Source: Stenotrophomonas sp. ATCM1_4 (GTDB taxonomy: Bacteria; Pseudomonadota; Gammaproteobacteria; Xanthomonadales; Xanthomonadaceae). Taken from it: 64,000 bases of DNA. The position numbers and the translations under genes were made by a program. The stretch covers positions 3,798,028 through 3,862,027 of the forward strand of contig NZ_QPFB01000001.1 in assembly GCF_004348115.1 (NCBI RefSeq), in the 5' to 3' direction. The notes below the pieces were generated by a model. The model did not search any database. It saw only the letters and a list, made by a program, of their open reading frames with translations, and was not told the origin of the DNA. Positions 1-9,103 of this stretch are shown here, piece by piece (within the stretch, counting starts at the first letter, position 1; each line of letters opens with the position of its first letter).

Positions 1-285
1 CACCCGCGCCACGTGCGGCAGGTAGGCACTGCCGTCGACGAACTCATAGGCGCGCGGCAGCGGCGCGGCCAGCGCCTGCATGTCCAGGTCGAACGCGCCA
101 TCCACGTCGCCGGCATTGAGCTGCTCGGACAGGGCGTTCAGGCGCGGGGCGAGGTTGGACCAGTCCTCCAGCGCCAGCTGCAGGGTGGCGGCAATGCCGG
201 TGGCCCGCACGGCGCGGGTCAGGTCACGCGAAACCACGATCAGGGTGCCGTCGCGGCCGCCTTCCTTCAGGGAACCAAGCTTCAT
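1..285 (-). CDS. Fumarylacetoacetate hydrolase family protein, N-terminal part (runs off the left edge)
   Basis: Only the first 95 codons are in the window. The ATG is at 285 and the frame is open to base 1. The N-terminus (MKLGSLKEGGRDGTLIVVSR) and the following region, with DLTRAVRATG and LNAGDVDGAFDLD, match the small N-terminal domain of bacterial FAH-family proteins. That domain precedes the metal-binding hydrolase domain, which would lie outside the window. Full members cleave acylpyruvate-type C-C bonds, as at the end of tyrosine breakdown. The active-site residues are not visible here, so substrate and activity cannot be judged. It is transcribed divergently from rhlE. A TACAAT element 35 bases upstream of the ATG could be its -10 box. 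Confidence 0.8.
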   Translation of the reverse strand, partial: MKLGSLKEGGRDGTLIVVSRDLTRAVRATGIAATLQLALEDWSNLAPRLNALSEQLNAGDVDGAFDLDMQALAAPLPRAYEFVDGSAYLPHVARV

Positions 286-652
286 GGGAACGTCCAGTCT
301 GCGGAGTAAACAAGTTTCAATTGTAATGAATATGCCAGCGGCGACCAGCGCCACGGGAATGCTGAACAGGCAATTTTGTGCCGCCGGCGACAATCCCCTA
401 GACTATCGCGGTCTGCCAGCGGCCGTCCGTTTCCCTTGAGGGACCGCCGGCGGTGCAGGATTCCCGGCCCCGCCGGATCCGCCCGCCCGCCCCTACTCCG
501 ACGCCTTTCGTCACGCATTCCGGCCTGCGCACCGCGCTGGTCGCGCCAATTTTCTCGCAGCGCGGTTTACGGGAACGCTCCGAGTCAGCCGATCGAATCG
601 ATCGGCACCGCCATTCCATTCGGTCTGGCGCGATTTCCATCTGGAGTTCCCA
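286..652. other. Intergenic region between divergent FAH-family gene and rhlE
   Basis: There is no credible gene in these 367 bases. They must hold both divergent promoters. The AT-rich patch at 311-333 fits the minus-strand promoter. For rhlE the only clear signal is GGAG at about 642-645, a ribosome-binding site 7 bases before the ATG. A short self-complementary stretch (CGATCGAATCGATCG) lies near 590-604; its role is unknown. Confidence 0.5.
320..325 (-). promoter_or_regulatory. Possible -10 element for the FAH-family gene
   Basis: Read on the minus strand this is TACAAT, one mismatch from TATAAT, in a locally AT-rich patch (311-333). It would give a leader of about 30 bases before the ATG at 285. 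The -35 region is poor. Confidence 0.35.
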
Positions 653-2080
653 ATGTCGTTTGAAAACCTGGGCCTTGCGCCCTTCCTGCTGCGCGCGCTC
701 GCCGAGCAGGGCTACGAAAACCCGACCCCGATCCAGGAGCAGGCGATCCCGCTGGCACTGGACGGGCATGACCTGCTGGCCGGCGCACAGACCGGTACCG
801 GCAAGACCGCCGCGTTCGGCCTGCCGCTGCTGCAGCACCTGGGCACCGCGCCGCAGAGCGTGGGCAACGGCCCGCGCAAGCCGCGCGCACTGATCCTGGC
901 GCCGACCCGCGAGCTGGCCACCCAGGTGCATGACAGCCTGCGTGGCTACAGCAAGTACCTGCGCATCCCCAGCGCCTGCATCTACGGCGGCGTCGGCATG
1001 GGCAACCAGCTGGACGTGCTGCGCCGTGGCGTGGACCTGCTGGTGGCCTGCCCGGGCCGCCTGATCGACCACCTGGAGCGTCGCAGCGTCGACCTGTCGG
1101 GCATCGAGATCCTGGTGCTGGACGAAGCCGACCGCATGCTCGACATGGGCTTCCTGCCCTCGATCAAGCGCATCCTGGCCAAGCTGCCGCGCCAGAACCG
1201 CCAGACCCTGCTGTTCTCGGCCACGTTCGAGGAGAGCATCAAGCAGCTGGCGCTGGAGTTCATGCACAACCCCAAGCAGATCCAGGTGACGCCGCAGAAC
1301 ACCGTGGCCGAGACCATCACCCACCGCGTGCACCCGGTCGACGGCGGCCGCAAGCGCGAGCTGCTGCTGCACCTGCTGGCGCAGGATTCGCGCGTGCAGA
1401 CGCTGGTGTTCGGCCGTACCAAGCATGGCTGCGACAAGCTGGCCACGTTCCTGGAGAAGTCCGGCATCAAGACCGCCGCCATCCACGGCAACAAGAGCCA
1501 GGGCCAGCGCCTGCGTGCGCTGGGTGACTTCAAGGCCGGCCGCGTGACCGTGCTGGTGGCCACCGACATCGCCGCGCGCGGCATCGACATCAACGAGCTG
1601 CCCAAGGTCATCAACTACGACCTGCCGATGGTGCCGGAAGACTACGTGCACCGTATCGGCCGCACCGGCCGCAACGGTTCCACCGGCGAGGCGATCTCGC
1701 TGGTGGCGCAGGACGAGGCCAAGCTGCTGCGCCAGATCGTGCGCCTGCTCGACCGCGACATGGACATCCGCGACGTGCCCGGCTTCGAGCCGCAGACCCC
1801 GATCCGCTGGGGTATCAGTGCACCGGGCAAGGCCGAAGTGCCGGGCGGCCACAAGACCCCGCGCCGTGGCAACGGTGGCCATGGCCAGCGTCGCTCCAAC
1901 GGCGACGCCCCGCGCGGCGGCCGTGGCGGCCAGGCCAAGCCGGGCGCCCCGCGCGCCGCGGGCAACGGCCAGCGCAATGGCGGCAACAGCCAGCAGCGCC
2001 GTGACGGCCACCCGGGTGGCGGCCAGCGTCGTGGCGGCGGTCGTGGCCAGGGCGGTGGGCAGAGCCGTACCAGCGCCTGA
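653..2080 (+). CDS. rhlE: DEAD-box ATP-dependent RNA helicase RhlE
   Basis: This 475-residue protein has the full DEAD-box order: Q motif ([10 protein letters not shown], residues 21-30), Walker A AQTGTGKT (45-52), PTRELA (84-89), DEAD (157-160), SAT (189-191) and HRIGRTGR in the second RecA domain. RhlE-type helicases unwind RNA duplexes in ribosome assembly and RNA decay. From about residue 385 the protein becomes a low-complexity tail rich in Gly, Arg, Asn and Gln with many RGG/RRG steps. This is typical of RhlE and probably binds RNA non-specifically. GGAG lies 7 bases before the ATG, and the following terminator (2107-2137) suggests a single-gene transcript. Assignment to RhlE rather than another DEAD-box subgroup rests on overall similarity and the tail. 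Confidence 0.93.
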   Translation: MSFENLGLAPFLLRALAEQGYENPTPIQEQAIPLALDGHDLLAGAQTGTGKTAAFGLPLLQHLGTAPQSVGNGPRKPRALILAPTRELATQVHDSLRGYSKYLRIPSACIYGGVGMGNQLDVLRRGVDLLVACPGRLIDHLERRSVDLSGIEILVLDEADRMLDMGFLPSIKRILAKLPRQNRQTLLFSATFEESIKQLALEFMHNPKQIQVTPQNTVAETITHRVHPVDGGRKRELLLHLLAQDSRVQTLVFGRTKHGCDKLATFLEKSGIKTAAIHGNKSQGQRLRALGDFKAGRVTVLVATDIAARGIDINELPKVINYDLPMVPEDYVHRIGRTGRNGSTGEAISLVAQDEAKLLRQIVRLLDRDMDIRDVPGFEPQTPIRWGISAPGKAEVPGGHKTPRRGNGGHGQRRSNGDAPRGGRGGQAKPGAPRAAGNGQRNGGNSQQRRDGHPGGGQRRGGGRGQGGGQSRTSA

Positions 2081-2106
2081 TCTGCAGTAGCGGATCCGAG
2101 CTGAAC

Positions 2107-2137
2107 AAAAAAGCCGGCGCATTGCGCCGGCTTTTTT
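2107..2137. terminator. Bidirectional intrinsic terminator between rhlE and the M14 peptidase gene
   Basis: A GC-rich perfect stem (AAGCCGGCGCA / TGCGCCGGCTT) is followed by a T run on the plus strand and preceded by an A run. It can therefore stop rhlE transcripts on the plus strand and peptidase transcripts arriving on the minus strand. Confidence 0.9.
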
Positions 2138-2202
2138 GTTGGTTGGGTTTTGGGGTGATGAGGGCTGCTGGCTGCTGCCGACCATCCGCTATCTGCTGCC
2201 GG

Positions 2203-2241
2203 CCCTCTCCCCAACCCCTCTCCCGCTGGCGGGAGAGGGAC
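2203..2241. repeat. Short palindromic intergenic repeat, CTCTCCCGC/GCGGGAGAG type
   Basis: A 10-bp perfect stem (CCTCTCCCGC / GCGGGAGAGG) is preceded by a CCCTCTCCCCAA lead. Related copies occur in several other gaps of the window (near 5040, 23570, 23620, 35215 and 35310), always outside genes. Confidence 0.75.
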
Positions 2242-2290
2242 TTTGGTTCTTCGCTAGTGCAGGCGGGAGAACGGCTTCAGGCCTTCTTCG

Positions 2291-4858
2291 TTACTCCCCG
2301 CGCTGGCGTGGCGGGGTCAACTGGTTGGACTGCAACAAGGCATTGAGCAGCAGGCGTTCGGTGCCATGCCAGTACTTGCGGTGCGCCGGGTCATCGGCGA
2401 ACAGCACCACGTTGCCGCTGCCGGTCGGCACCACCTGCAGGTAGCTGGAGCCAGACGCGCGCGCGCGGTTGGCATCGGAGAGGTAGCCGTTCACCAGCGG
2501 CTCCGGATCGATGTTGACCACGTTGAGGAAAGCGTTCTTCACCGGCTCCAGCACCAGGCCACCTTCCTTGTTCACCCAGATCCTGCGCTGCTGCACGCCA
2601 AAGCCCAGCGGATGGGTCGGATCGATGTCGGCACTGAGGATGTTGCCACTGACCCGGCCCAGCGCGAACACGTCACGCACGGTGCCGAAATCCAGCCGTT
2701 CGCTGTCGTCCTTGCCGTCGCCGGCACGCAGCCTGGCTTCCACCAGCCCCTTGTCGATGGCCCAACGCGCGCCGCTGCCGTAGACCACCAGCGAGCCGCC
2801 CGCGCTGATCCAGCGCTTGAGCGCGGCGATGCCGGCCTCGCTGACCGTGGCATAGGTGCCGCCGGACAGCACGATGGAGGTGTAGCGCGACAGGTCCACG
2901 CTGGCCAGCTGTACGGGGTCCAGCTTGGAGGACGGCAGCCCCAGGGCCTGGTCCAGTGCGAACCAGGCCGAACCGATCTCGGTGGGCGACACGCCCTCGC
3001 CCATCACCAGCGCGATGCTCGGCGCACGCAACACACGCACGTTGTCGCTGCCCAGGTCGATGCCGCCGGCGCTGCGACCGCTGGCCAGGGCATGCACGGT
3101 GACACCGGCGTCCTGTGCGCGCGCCAGCACCCTGGCCCGCAGGGCATCGGCATCAAGCGTCTGACCGGCGACCGGGATCACCACCGCACCATGGCCGAAG
3201 GCCACCTCGCCCGATGCCGTGGCCGCGGTGAAGGGCTGGTGCGCGGTGCGCAACCGCACCCCGTCGCGCAGCAACCCACCGATCAGGCGATAGCTGCCGA
3301 AATCCCGTGCATCGGCAACGTAGGCAAAGCCGGCACGGCCGCCACTGATGCCACCCTGCGCCTGCGGAACGTCATCCACCACCGCACCGGCCGGCAAGGC
3401 ACCGCGGCTGGCCGCGTAGCGCAGCCCATAGGCAGCGGCCACGGCGTAGGAGGTTCCGCTGTAGAACACGTCGCCCTTCACCGGCGGCGTGAACTCGAAG
3501 ATCGCATGGGCCAGCCGGAACTGCGGTTGTAGCGCCGGTACCACGTAGGCCGAACCGGCCTGGAAACGCTTGCCATCGACCTCGACATCGCGGGCCAGCG
3601 CGTGCACCTGGATGCGATGCTGGAGCAGCACGGCCAGCAAGCGGTGGGTGAGCGTGGGGTCGGCGGCATCACCGAACACCCAGTCCCGCACCGGGTAGGC
3701 CGCCGCCTGCGTCAACGCGCTGCGGAAGAAGTCCTTCTGCAAGGCGAGCAGACGCACCCGGTCCTCGACCGCCCCGCGCACACTGGCCAACCCGGTCGCG
3801 ACCTGGTTGCGGATGGTGAAGTTGAAATGCAGCGGGCCGTTGACCGACTCCTGCACCAAGCCGCGCGAGCTGGCCTGCTCCACGGTGACGCCGACGCCGC
3901 CGTGGAAGTCCGGATAGGTGGAGCCGTAGATCGGCGAGAAGTTGTCGAAGTTCTCGCCGGTGTAGTACAGCGAACCCAACGCATCGAGCGCCTGCGCATG
4001 GAAGCGCGCCAGCCAGTGGTTGGCCGCGTACGAGGACTTCGGCAGCAGTGGGCTTTCCATGCTCTTCGGCGAGGGCTCGAAGTAGTAGGTGCTGTCCTTG
4101 CCCATCTCGTGGAAGTCGATCTGGATGTTCGGGTACCAGCGATGGAACTGCGCGACCTTGGGCCAGCTGTCGGCCTGTGCCAGGGCCAGCCAGTCGCGGT
4201 TGAGGTCGGTGAAGTAGTGGTTGACGCGGCCACTGGGGAACGGCTCGACGTGCTCCTTGTCGGCCGGGTCGGCCGACGGCGGGCGCGACCCCCAGGCGTT
4301 GTGCCAGTTGGCGGCGCGGTCGCGCCCGTCGGGGTTCTGCGCCGGATCGATCACCACCACCGCCTCGTCCAGCCAGCGCGCGGTTTCCGCGTCCTGGTTG
4401 GCGGCCAGATAGTACGCCGTGAGCAGGGCCGCCTCGGCACTGGAGGTCTCGTTGCCATGCACGCTGTAGCCCAGCCAGACCACCGCTGGCGCGTCGGCGC
4501 CCGGGGCCGATTGCGCCGGGTCCACCTGCGCCTGTCGCTGCGCCAGGATCTGCGCGCGGCGCGCATGGTTGCGCGGCGAAGTGATGGTCACCAGCAACAG
4601 CGGGCGATGTTCGTAGCTCTGGCCGATGACCTCGACGGTGACCCGGTCCGAAACACGCGCCAGTTCGTTGAAGTACGCCACCAGCTGATCGTGGCGGGTG
4701 TACTGGCTGCCGATGTCGTAACCGAGGAACTGCTGCGGCGAGGGCACCTTCGCATCGAACTGCTGCGCGGCTGGAAAGTAGTAGCTGGATTGGGCGAAGG
4801 CCGGTGTTGCGCTGACAGCTGCCGCGAGCAACAGGACAAGGACAAGGCGAAATGACAT
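2291..4858 (-). CDS. Secreted M14-family zinc carboxypeptidase
   Basis: The 855-residue protein starts with a clear Sec signal peptide (about residues 1-22, ending PAFA). The M14 zinc site is visible: HGNE at 134-137 supplies His134 and Glu137, His250 in IDFHEMGKD is the third ligand, and Glu327 in GVTVEQASS is the likely general base. M14 enzymes remove C-terminal residues from peptides or cleave peptidoglycan-type peptides. The roughly 500-residue C-terminal part carries no motif I recognise; large bacterial M14 proteins of this size often have such an extension. The gene lies 253 bases downstream of a TonB-dependent receptor on the same strand, so periplasmic processing of an imported peptide is possible but unproven. 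No strong ribosome-binding site precedes the ATG. Confidence 0.88.
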   Translation of the reverse strand: MSFRLVLVLLLAAAVSATPAFAQSSYYFPAAQQFDAKVPSPQQFLGYDIGSQYTRHDQLVAYFNELARVSDRVTVEVIGQSYEHRPLLLVTITSPRNHARRAQILAQRQAQVDPAQSAPGADAPAVVWLGYSVHGNETSSAEAALLTAYYLAANQDAETARWLDEAVVVIDPAQNPDGRDRAANWHNAWGSRPPSADPADKEHVEPFPSGRVNHYFTDLNRDWLALAQADSWPKVAQFHRWYPNIQIDFHEMGKDSTYYFEPSPKSMESPLLPKSSYAANHWLARFHAQALDALGSLYYTGENFDNFSPIYGSTYPDFHGGVGVTVEQASSRGLVQESVNGPLHFNFTIRNQVATGLASVRGAVEDRVRLLALQKDFFRSALTQAAAYPVRDWVFGDAADPTLTHRLLAVLLQHRIQVHALARDVEVDGKRFQAGSAYVVPALQPQFRLAHAIFEFTPPVKGDVFYSGTSYAVAAAYGLRYAASRGALPAGAVVDDVPQAQGGISGGRAGFAYVADARDFGSYRLIGGLLRDGVRLRTAHQPFTAATASGEVAFGHGAVVIPVAGQTLDADALRARVLARAQDAGVTVHALASGRSAGGIDLGSDNVRVLRAPSIALVMGEGVSPTEIGSAWFALDQALGLPSSKLDPVQLASVDLSRYTSIVLSGGTYATVSEAGIAALKRWISAGGSLVVYGSGARWAIDKGLVEARLRAGDGKDDSERLDFGTVRDVFALGRVSGNILSADIDPTHPLGFGVQQRRIWVNKEGGLVLEPVKNAFLNVVNIDPEPLVNGYLSDANRARASGSSYLQVVPTGSGNVVLFADDPAHRKYWHGTERLLLNALLQSNQLTPPRQRGE

Positions 4859-5025
4859 GGGCGACGGATTCCCCGGTTGTTTGGCACGGATCGCGAACGG
4901 TGCCGGCTGTTCACTTCCCCCACGCGTGGAAGAAGGTGCCCCACAGGGGCGGATGAAGGCGCATCGGGCGTTGGATTGTGGCGCCCGGGGGTGGATCGAG
5001 CCGAGCCACTGCGGACACCCGTTCG

Positions 5026-5068
5026 GCCCTCACCCCCCCCCCCTCTCCCGCATGCGGGAGAGGGGCTT
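5026..5068. repeat. Palindromic repeat of the CTCTCCCGC family with an 11-base C run
   Basis: The stem CTCTCCCGCATGCGGGAGAG is perfect and is preceded by C11 (5033-5043). A degenerate half copy follows at about 5089-5105, beside the stop codon of the TonB receptor gene. The long C run is non-coding and may vary in length. Confidence 0.7.
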
Positions 5069-5111
5069 GAGTCAAAGGGCGGCGCACCCGCACGCGGGAG
5101 AGGGCTCACGG

Positions 5112-7742
5112 TCAGAAGCGGTAGTCGAAGCCCACCGTGTAGTAGCGGCCGCGCAGGTCGTACTGGCTGAAGTCGTACGGTGCGCGCACGCCCGGGAAGG
5201 TCGCGTCGTGGGGCGGCTGACGGTCACCGATGTTCTGCACCTTGGCGTAGACGGTGAGTTTGTCGATGCCGGTGTAGCCCAGGTACAGGTCGAACTGGCT
5301 GTAGCTGGCCACCTCCTTCTGCACCGCCTTGGCCGCGGCGCTGCCTTCCTGGTCGTAGCCGCTGGTGTAGTACCAGGTCAGCGCGGTGCGCCAGTCGCCC
5401 AGCGACCAGTCCAGCGTGGTGGTGGCCTTGGTGTCCGGCAGCGACGGGCCGAGGTTGGAGCCGGCGTAGTCCACCAGCGGACCGCCGGTGACCTGCGGGC
5501 GCTTGTAGTCGATGACATAGGTCAGCGCCGAGGACAGGCCGAACGCACCCAGGCGCGCGGTGGACCAGCCCTGGCGCAGTTCCACGTCGATGCCGGAGGT
5601 CTCCAGCTCGCTCAGGTTCTGGTAGCGGTTGTAGACGGCCAGCAGCTTGCCGCGCGCATCACGCAGCACGTTGGCCGGGTTGTTCTCGGCCACCAGCGTG
5701 GTGGTGTTGCCGCTGCCAATCAGGTTGTCCAGCTTGATGCGGTAGTAGTCCACGCTCAGGCTGGTGCGCTGCCACGGCGAGAGCACGATGCCGGCGTTGA
5801 AGCTGCGCGTGCGCTCCGGGTCCAGGTTGTTGTTGCCGACGGTGAAGAAGGTCGGGTTCTGCCGCGAACCGGCCACGTCCGGATCGTGCGGATCGACCAC
5901 CGAGCCATAGGCGATGCTGGTGGAGGCCGAGTTCTCCGACAGCGACGGTGCGCGGAAACCGCGCGAGGCCGCGGCGCGGACCAGCAGCCAGTCCAGCGGC
6001 TGCCAGCGCAGCCCCAGCTTGGGCGAGAACGCATTGCCGAAGTCGCTGTAGTGGTCCGCGCGCGCGGCGGCCTGCAATTCCAGCGTACTGTGCAGCGGCA
6101 CGTTCAGTTCGGCGTAGGCGGCGCTGACCTTGCGCTCGCCGTGCACCTCGGCAATGGCCGGACGCACCTGCAGGCCGGCATCGATCTGCCAGGGGTTGTC
6201 GGAGTCCAGCGTTTCCTGGCGCCATTCGGCGCCGGCGGCGAAGCCGATGGTGCCGGCCCAGGTCGAGCCCAGCGTGCCGGAGACCTTGGCATCCAGGCCC
6301 TTGAGCACCGAATCGGCCGGGCGCAGCGTGCTCAGGCCGATGGCCTTGAGCACGGCCGGGTCGGTCGCCGACGGGTTGAGCAGGTTGTAGCTGCCCGACG
6401 CGAGCGCGTCGTACAGCGCCCAGCGGTTGGCGAAGCCGCCGGAGACGGTTTCACGCTCCTTGCTCGCGGCCTGGAATGCTCCCACTTCCCAATCCCACTT
6501 CTCGCCGCTGCCACGCAGGCCAACCACCCCGCGGTACGCCTTGGAGCGGTTGGTCTTGATGGTGCCGCCGAGGTTGAAGAATGTGTATTCGATCGGCACG
6601 TCCACGCCGTACGGGTTGTACGGGTTGCCGGCGGGCAGGGTCGAACGCACCGGCTCGGCCAGCCCGGTGTCGGCGTTGAGCGCAAAGCGCCCGCTTTCCA
6701 GGGTGAAGAACGGGCTGGAGCCGAACCAGGACACGCCCTTGATGTCGCTGTAGATCACTTCGGCGAACGCATCGACCGAATCATTCAGGCGCAGCGTGCC
6801 GTTGACGTAGGCCTGCCAGCGCTTGGTCGACGGGATCAGCGTGGTGTATGGCGCCTGGTTGAACGCGCAGGTATCGCCGGCCAGGCCGTCGATCGGTGCG
6901 CTGGCGGTGAGCACCGTGCCTTCCGGGCAGTTGCCGCTGGCATCGAGCATCGGCACCGACTTGCCGTTGACCAGGAAGCGCGCGCCCTTGGCCGACCAGC
7001 CGTTCCAGCGGCCACCGGCCAGGTCGGTGTAGATGCCCGAGCGGGTCAGCGCACGCTGGTCCTGGTCCAGGCGGTCGCGGTTGTAGCCTTCCAGCGAGAC
7101 CAGGATGTTGTAGCCATCCGTGTCCAGGTCACCGATGCCACCGATGAACTTGACGTTCTGCTGGTCCAGCCCGCCGGCGTCGGAGGTGCCGCCGCTGACG
7201 CCCAGCTCGGCGCCCTCGAAGCCCTGCCGGGTGATGATGTTGACCACGCCGGCCACCGCGTCGGAACCATACACGGCCGAGGCGCCGTCCTTGAGCACTT
7301 CGATGCGCTCCACCGCCACCAGCGGCAACGCGTTGAGGTTGACGAAGGTGTCGGACAGGCCACCGGACGGGAAGCCATAGTTGGCCAAGCGGCGGCCGTT
7401 GAGCAGCACCAGCGTGTTCTTCTGCGACAGGCCACGCAGGCCGATGCCGGCCGAGCCCGAGGCCCAGCCGCTGTTGCTGGTTTCGTTGGCGGCGTTGCCG
7501 GTGTTGGCGGAGATGGAGCGCAGCAGGTCGGCGACGGTGGCCTTGCCGGATTCCTCCAGCTGCTGGCGTTCGATCACCTGCACCGGGTTGGCGGTCTCGG
7601 TGTCGCTGCGCTTGATGTTGGAGCCGGTGACCCGCACCGCCTCCAGCGTCTTGCTGTCGTTGGCGGCCTCGGCGAAGGCGTGGGGGGAGAGCGCCGCGGC
7701 GGCAGCCGCGACGGCGATGGCAAGCAGGGAACGATTGGGCAT
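5112..7742 (-). CDS. TonB-dependent outer-membrane receptor, substrate unknown
   Basis: This is an 876-residue receptor of the large Xanthomonadaceae type. A signal peptide (MPNRSLLAIAVAAAAAALS...AFA) precedes a TonB-box-like LEAVRVTGSNIKR. The plug domain contains LRGLSQKNTLVLLNGRR and RIEVLKDGASAVYGSDAVAG. A beta-barrel follows and ends in aromatic DYRF. The frame is open upstream to a TTG at 7856, but ATG 7742 is chosen because the signal peptide begins there. The SNIKR-type plug is common in receptors for carbohydrates, peptides or siderophores, and the substrate cannot be read from sequence. The M14 peptidase gene follows on the same strand. There is no Fur-like site in the 199-base gap shared with queD. 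Confidence 0.88.
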   Translation of the reverse strand: MPNRSLLAIAVAAAAAALSPHAFAEAANDSKTLEAVRVTGSNIKRSDTETANPVQVIERQQLEESGKATVADLLRSISANTGNAANETSNSGWASGSAGIGLRGLSQKNTLVLLNGRRLANYGFPSGGLSDTFVNLNALPLVAVERIEVLKDGASAVYGSDAVAGVVNIITRQGFEGAELGVSGGTSDAGGLDQQNVKFIGGIGDLDTDGYNILVSLEGYNRDRLDQDQRALTRSGIYTDLAGGRWNGWSAKGARFLVNGKSVPMLDASGNCPEGTVLTASAPIDGLAGDTCAFNQAPYTTLIPSTKRWQAYVNGTLRLNDSVDAFAEVIYSDIKGVSWFGSSPFFTLESGRFALNADTGLAEPVRSTLPAGNPYNPYGVDVPIEYTFFNLGGTIKTNRSKAYRGVVGLRGSGEKWDWEVGAFQAASKERETVSGGFANRWALYDALASGSYNLLNPSATDPAVLKAIGLSTLRPADSVLKGLDAKVSGTLGSTWAGTIGFAAGAEWRQETLDSDNPWQIDAGLQVRPAIAEVHGERKVSAAYAELNVPLHSTLELQAAARADHYSDFGNAFSPKLGLRWQPLDWLLVRAAASRGFRAPSLSENSASTSIAYGSVVDPHDPDVAGSRQNPTFFTVGNNNLDPERTRSFNAGIVLSPWQRTSLSVDYYRIKLDNLIGSGNTTTLVAENNPANVLRDARGKLLAVYNRYQNLSELETSGIDVELRQGWSTARLGAFGLSSALTYVIDYKRPQVTGGPLVDYAGSNLGPSLPDTKATTTLDWSLGDWRTALTWYYTSGYDQEGSAAAKAVQKEVASYSQFDLYLGYTGIDKLTVYAKVQNIGDRQPPHDATFPGVRAPYDFSQYDLRGRYYTVGFDYRF

Positions 7743-7928
7743 GAGCTCGGGGGGGAGGAAGCGGAAATTGCCCGGCAAGTAGGGCATGCGCGGTAAATGT
7801 CCGGCCAATAACCTCCGCTCATCCACACATGACGAAAAGTTACATCTCTTCATCAAGATGGATGAATATATGAAAACCTGCGTCCGCGGCCCGCATCGGA
7901 CCGGCCGGCACGTGGCCTGTCAGCGCCC

Positions 7929-7934
7929 TACAAT
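7929..7934 (+). promoter_or_regulatory. -10 element of queD, implying a leaderless mRNA
   Basis: TACAAT lies only 7 bases before the queD ATG, and no Shine-Dalgarno sequence is present. If this is the -10 box, transcription would start at or next to the ATG. No good -35 box is visible. Confidence 0.5.
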
Positions 7935-7941
7935 TGCGCGC

Positions 7942-8298
7942 ATGGATATTTTCAAGGTTTTCACCCTCGAAGCCGCACACCGGCTGCCCAACGTGCCGCC
8001 GGGCCACAAGTGCGCACGCCTGCACGGCCACTCGTTCCGCGTGGAACTGCGGGTCAGCGGCGAACCAGGCGCCGACACCGGCTGGATCATGGACTTCAGT
8101 GACCTGAAGGCCGCTTTCCAGCCGCTGTATGACCAGTTGGACCATCACTACCTCAACGACATCCCCGGCCTGGAGAACCCGACCAGCGAGCGCCTGGCCA
8201 TGTGGATCTGGGAACGCTTGAAGCCTTCGCTGCCGCTGCTCAGTGAAGTGGTGGTGCATGAGACCTGCACCTCCGGCTGCAGCTATCGCGGCAGCTGA
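7942..8298 (+). CDS. queD: 6-carboxy-5,6,7,8-tetrahydropterin synthase QueD
   Basis: The 118-residue protein is the usual length for QueD, which converts dihydroneopterin triphosphate to 6-carboxytetrahydropterin on the way to queuosine and other 7-deazaguanines. The zinc site is His13 (AAHRLP) plus His28 and His30 in CARLHGH. Cys24 of the C-x3-H-x-H motif is the catalytic cysteine that separates QueD from PTPS. The later [12 protein letters not shown] segment holds the conserved His-Glu region near the C-terminus. ATG 7942 starts the family N-terminus ([14 protein letters not shown]); the open frame upstream does not resemble the family. It appears to be a single-gene unit with a promoter right at the start codon. 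Confidence 0.92.
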   Translation: MDIFKVFTLEAAHRLPNVPPGHKCARLHGHSFRVELRVSGEPGADTGWIMDFSDLKAAFQPLYDQLDHHYLNDIPGLENPTSERLAMWIWERLKPSLPLLSEVVVHETCTSGCSYRGS

Positions 8299-8312
8299 AG
8301 GGCGCCAGCCCT

Positions 8313-8441
8313 GCCGTAGGCGCGGCCTCGGCCGCGAAGCCAGTACAGGCACCGGCCCGCGCACTTGCATCGGCAGCGCATCACTGCCGACATCGCGCCA
8401 AGCGCTCCCCCTCCCCTCCGCCTTCGGCGAAAGGGAGGGGA
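8313..8441. repeat. Two intergenic palindromic repeats between queD and the phasin gene
   Basis: The first (about 8313-8340) is of the GTAGG-GCGGC-GCCGCGA type. The second (about 8405-8441) is CTCCCCCTCCCCTCCGCC-TTCG followed by a partly complementary GGCGAAAGGGAGGGG. Both types recur elsewhere in the window between genes. Confidence 0.6.
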
Positions 8442-8487
8442 AATGGCGCGCAAAACTGAATGGCTCAGAAAAATCCGTCCTGCGGTG

Positions 8488-8515
8488 TTGCACTGCGCAA
8501 AATCCGCGCTATGCT
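8488..8515 (+). promoter_or_regulatory. Sigma-70-type promoter of the phasin gene
   Basis: TTGCAC (8488-8493) and TATGCT (8510-8515) are separated by 16 bases and end 32 bases before the phasin ATG. Both hexamers are close to consensus. Confidence 0.55.
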
Positions 8516-8547
8516 GCAACGCAACAAAGGCCCTCCGGAACGCCGTG

Positions 8548-8907
8548 ATGTCCGCCCAGTTCAACGATTTCAGCAGCTACACCCAGCAGCTCGCCGCCGC
8601 GGCCAACCGCGCGAACCGGCTGACGCTGGAGAATGCCGAAAGCGTGTTCGGGGTGCAGCTGCGCACCCTGGAACGGAACACCAATGCCACCGCGGGCTTC
8701 TTCGGTGAGCTGGCCCAGGCCGGCGCCCAGGCCGACCTGCAGGCGTTGCTGCCCAAGGGCATGCAGTTGGCACGTGACAACTTCGAGCGTCTTGCCTCGG
8801 CCGGACAGGAAGTGATCGACCTGAACCTGAAGACCAGCGAGGCGCTGGGTGCACTGGCCAGCCAGCCGTTCACCGCCACGCCCAAGGCCAGCGGCAAGAC
8901 GCGCTGA
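8548..8907 (+). CDS. Phasin family protein
   Basis: The 119-residue, mostly helical, Ala/Leu/Gln-rich protein has the phasin pattern: FNDFSSYTQQLAAAANRANRL near the start, then a long amphipathic stretch with no signal peptide. It ends in a basic Ala/Lys tail (TPKASGKTR), a feature some phasins use to contact DNA. Phasins coat polyhydroxyalkanoate granules. No PHA synthase gene is in the window, so granule binding is inferred from the family only. ATG 8548 is chosen because it directly starts the conserved region and lies downstream of a good promoter. The frame is open further upstream, but through repeat sequence. A strong terminator follows, so it is a single-gene transcript. Confidence 0.82.
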   Translation: MSAQFNDFSSYTQQLAAAANRANRLTLENAESVFGVQLRTLERNTNATAGFFGELAQAGAQADLQALLPKGMQLARDNFERLASAGQEVIDLNLKTSEALGALASQPFTATPKASGKTR

Positions 8908-8950
8908 ACCTGCAACCGAATTTGCGCGGTCCCCTCCCCCGCGCAATCCC

Positions 8951-8990
8951 AGACCCGTCAGCATCCCCTCCCGCTGACGGGTCTTTTTTT
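8951..8990 (+). terminator. Intrinsic terminator after the phasin gene
   Basis: Perfect 10-bp stem GACCCGTCAG / CTGACGGGTC, loop CATCCCCTCCCG, followed by seven T residues. Confidence 0.92.
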
Positions 8991-9091
8991 GCCCGTCCGT
9001 TGCCGCCACCGGCCTGCCTTGCAGGAGGCAGTGACGCGCGCGCGGCGCGGCAATGCGCCTGCGGTGGCAAAATCACCGGTCCCGTCGCGGT

Positions 9092-9097
9092 TAGACT
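9092..9097 (+). promoter_or_regulatory. Possible -10 element of msrC, leaderless arrangement
   Basis: TAGACT lies 6 bases before the ATG at 9104, with no Shine-Dalgarno sequence in front of the gene. The arrangement resembles that at queD. Confidence 0.35.
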
Positions 9098-9103
9098 CTC
9101 ACG

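Noticed and set aside
5112..5150. Possible truncation of the TonB receptor by the nearby repeat
   Set aside because: The protein ends with a normal aromatic terminal strand (DYRF) before the repeat, so it is complete.
4857..7796. A 979-codon open frame on the plus strand opposite the TonB receptor and peptidase start
   Set aside because: It is the antisense shadow of a GC-rich gene: no family features, no ribosome-binding site, and composition typical of reverse frames (Arg, Gly, Val, His rich).
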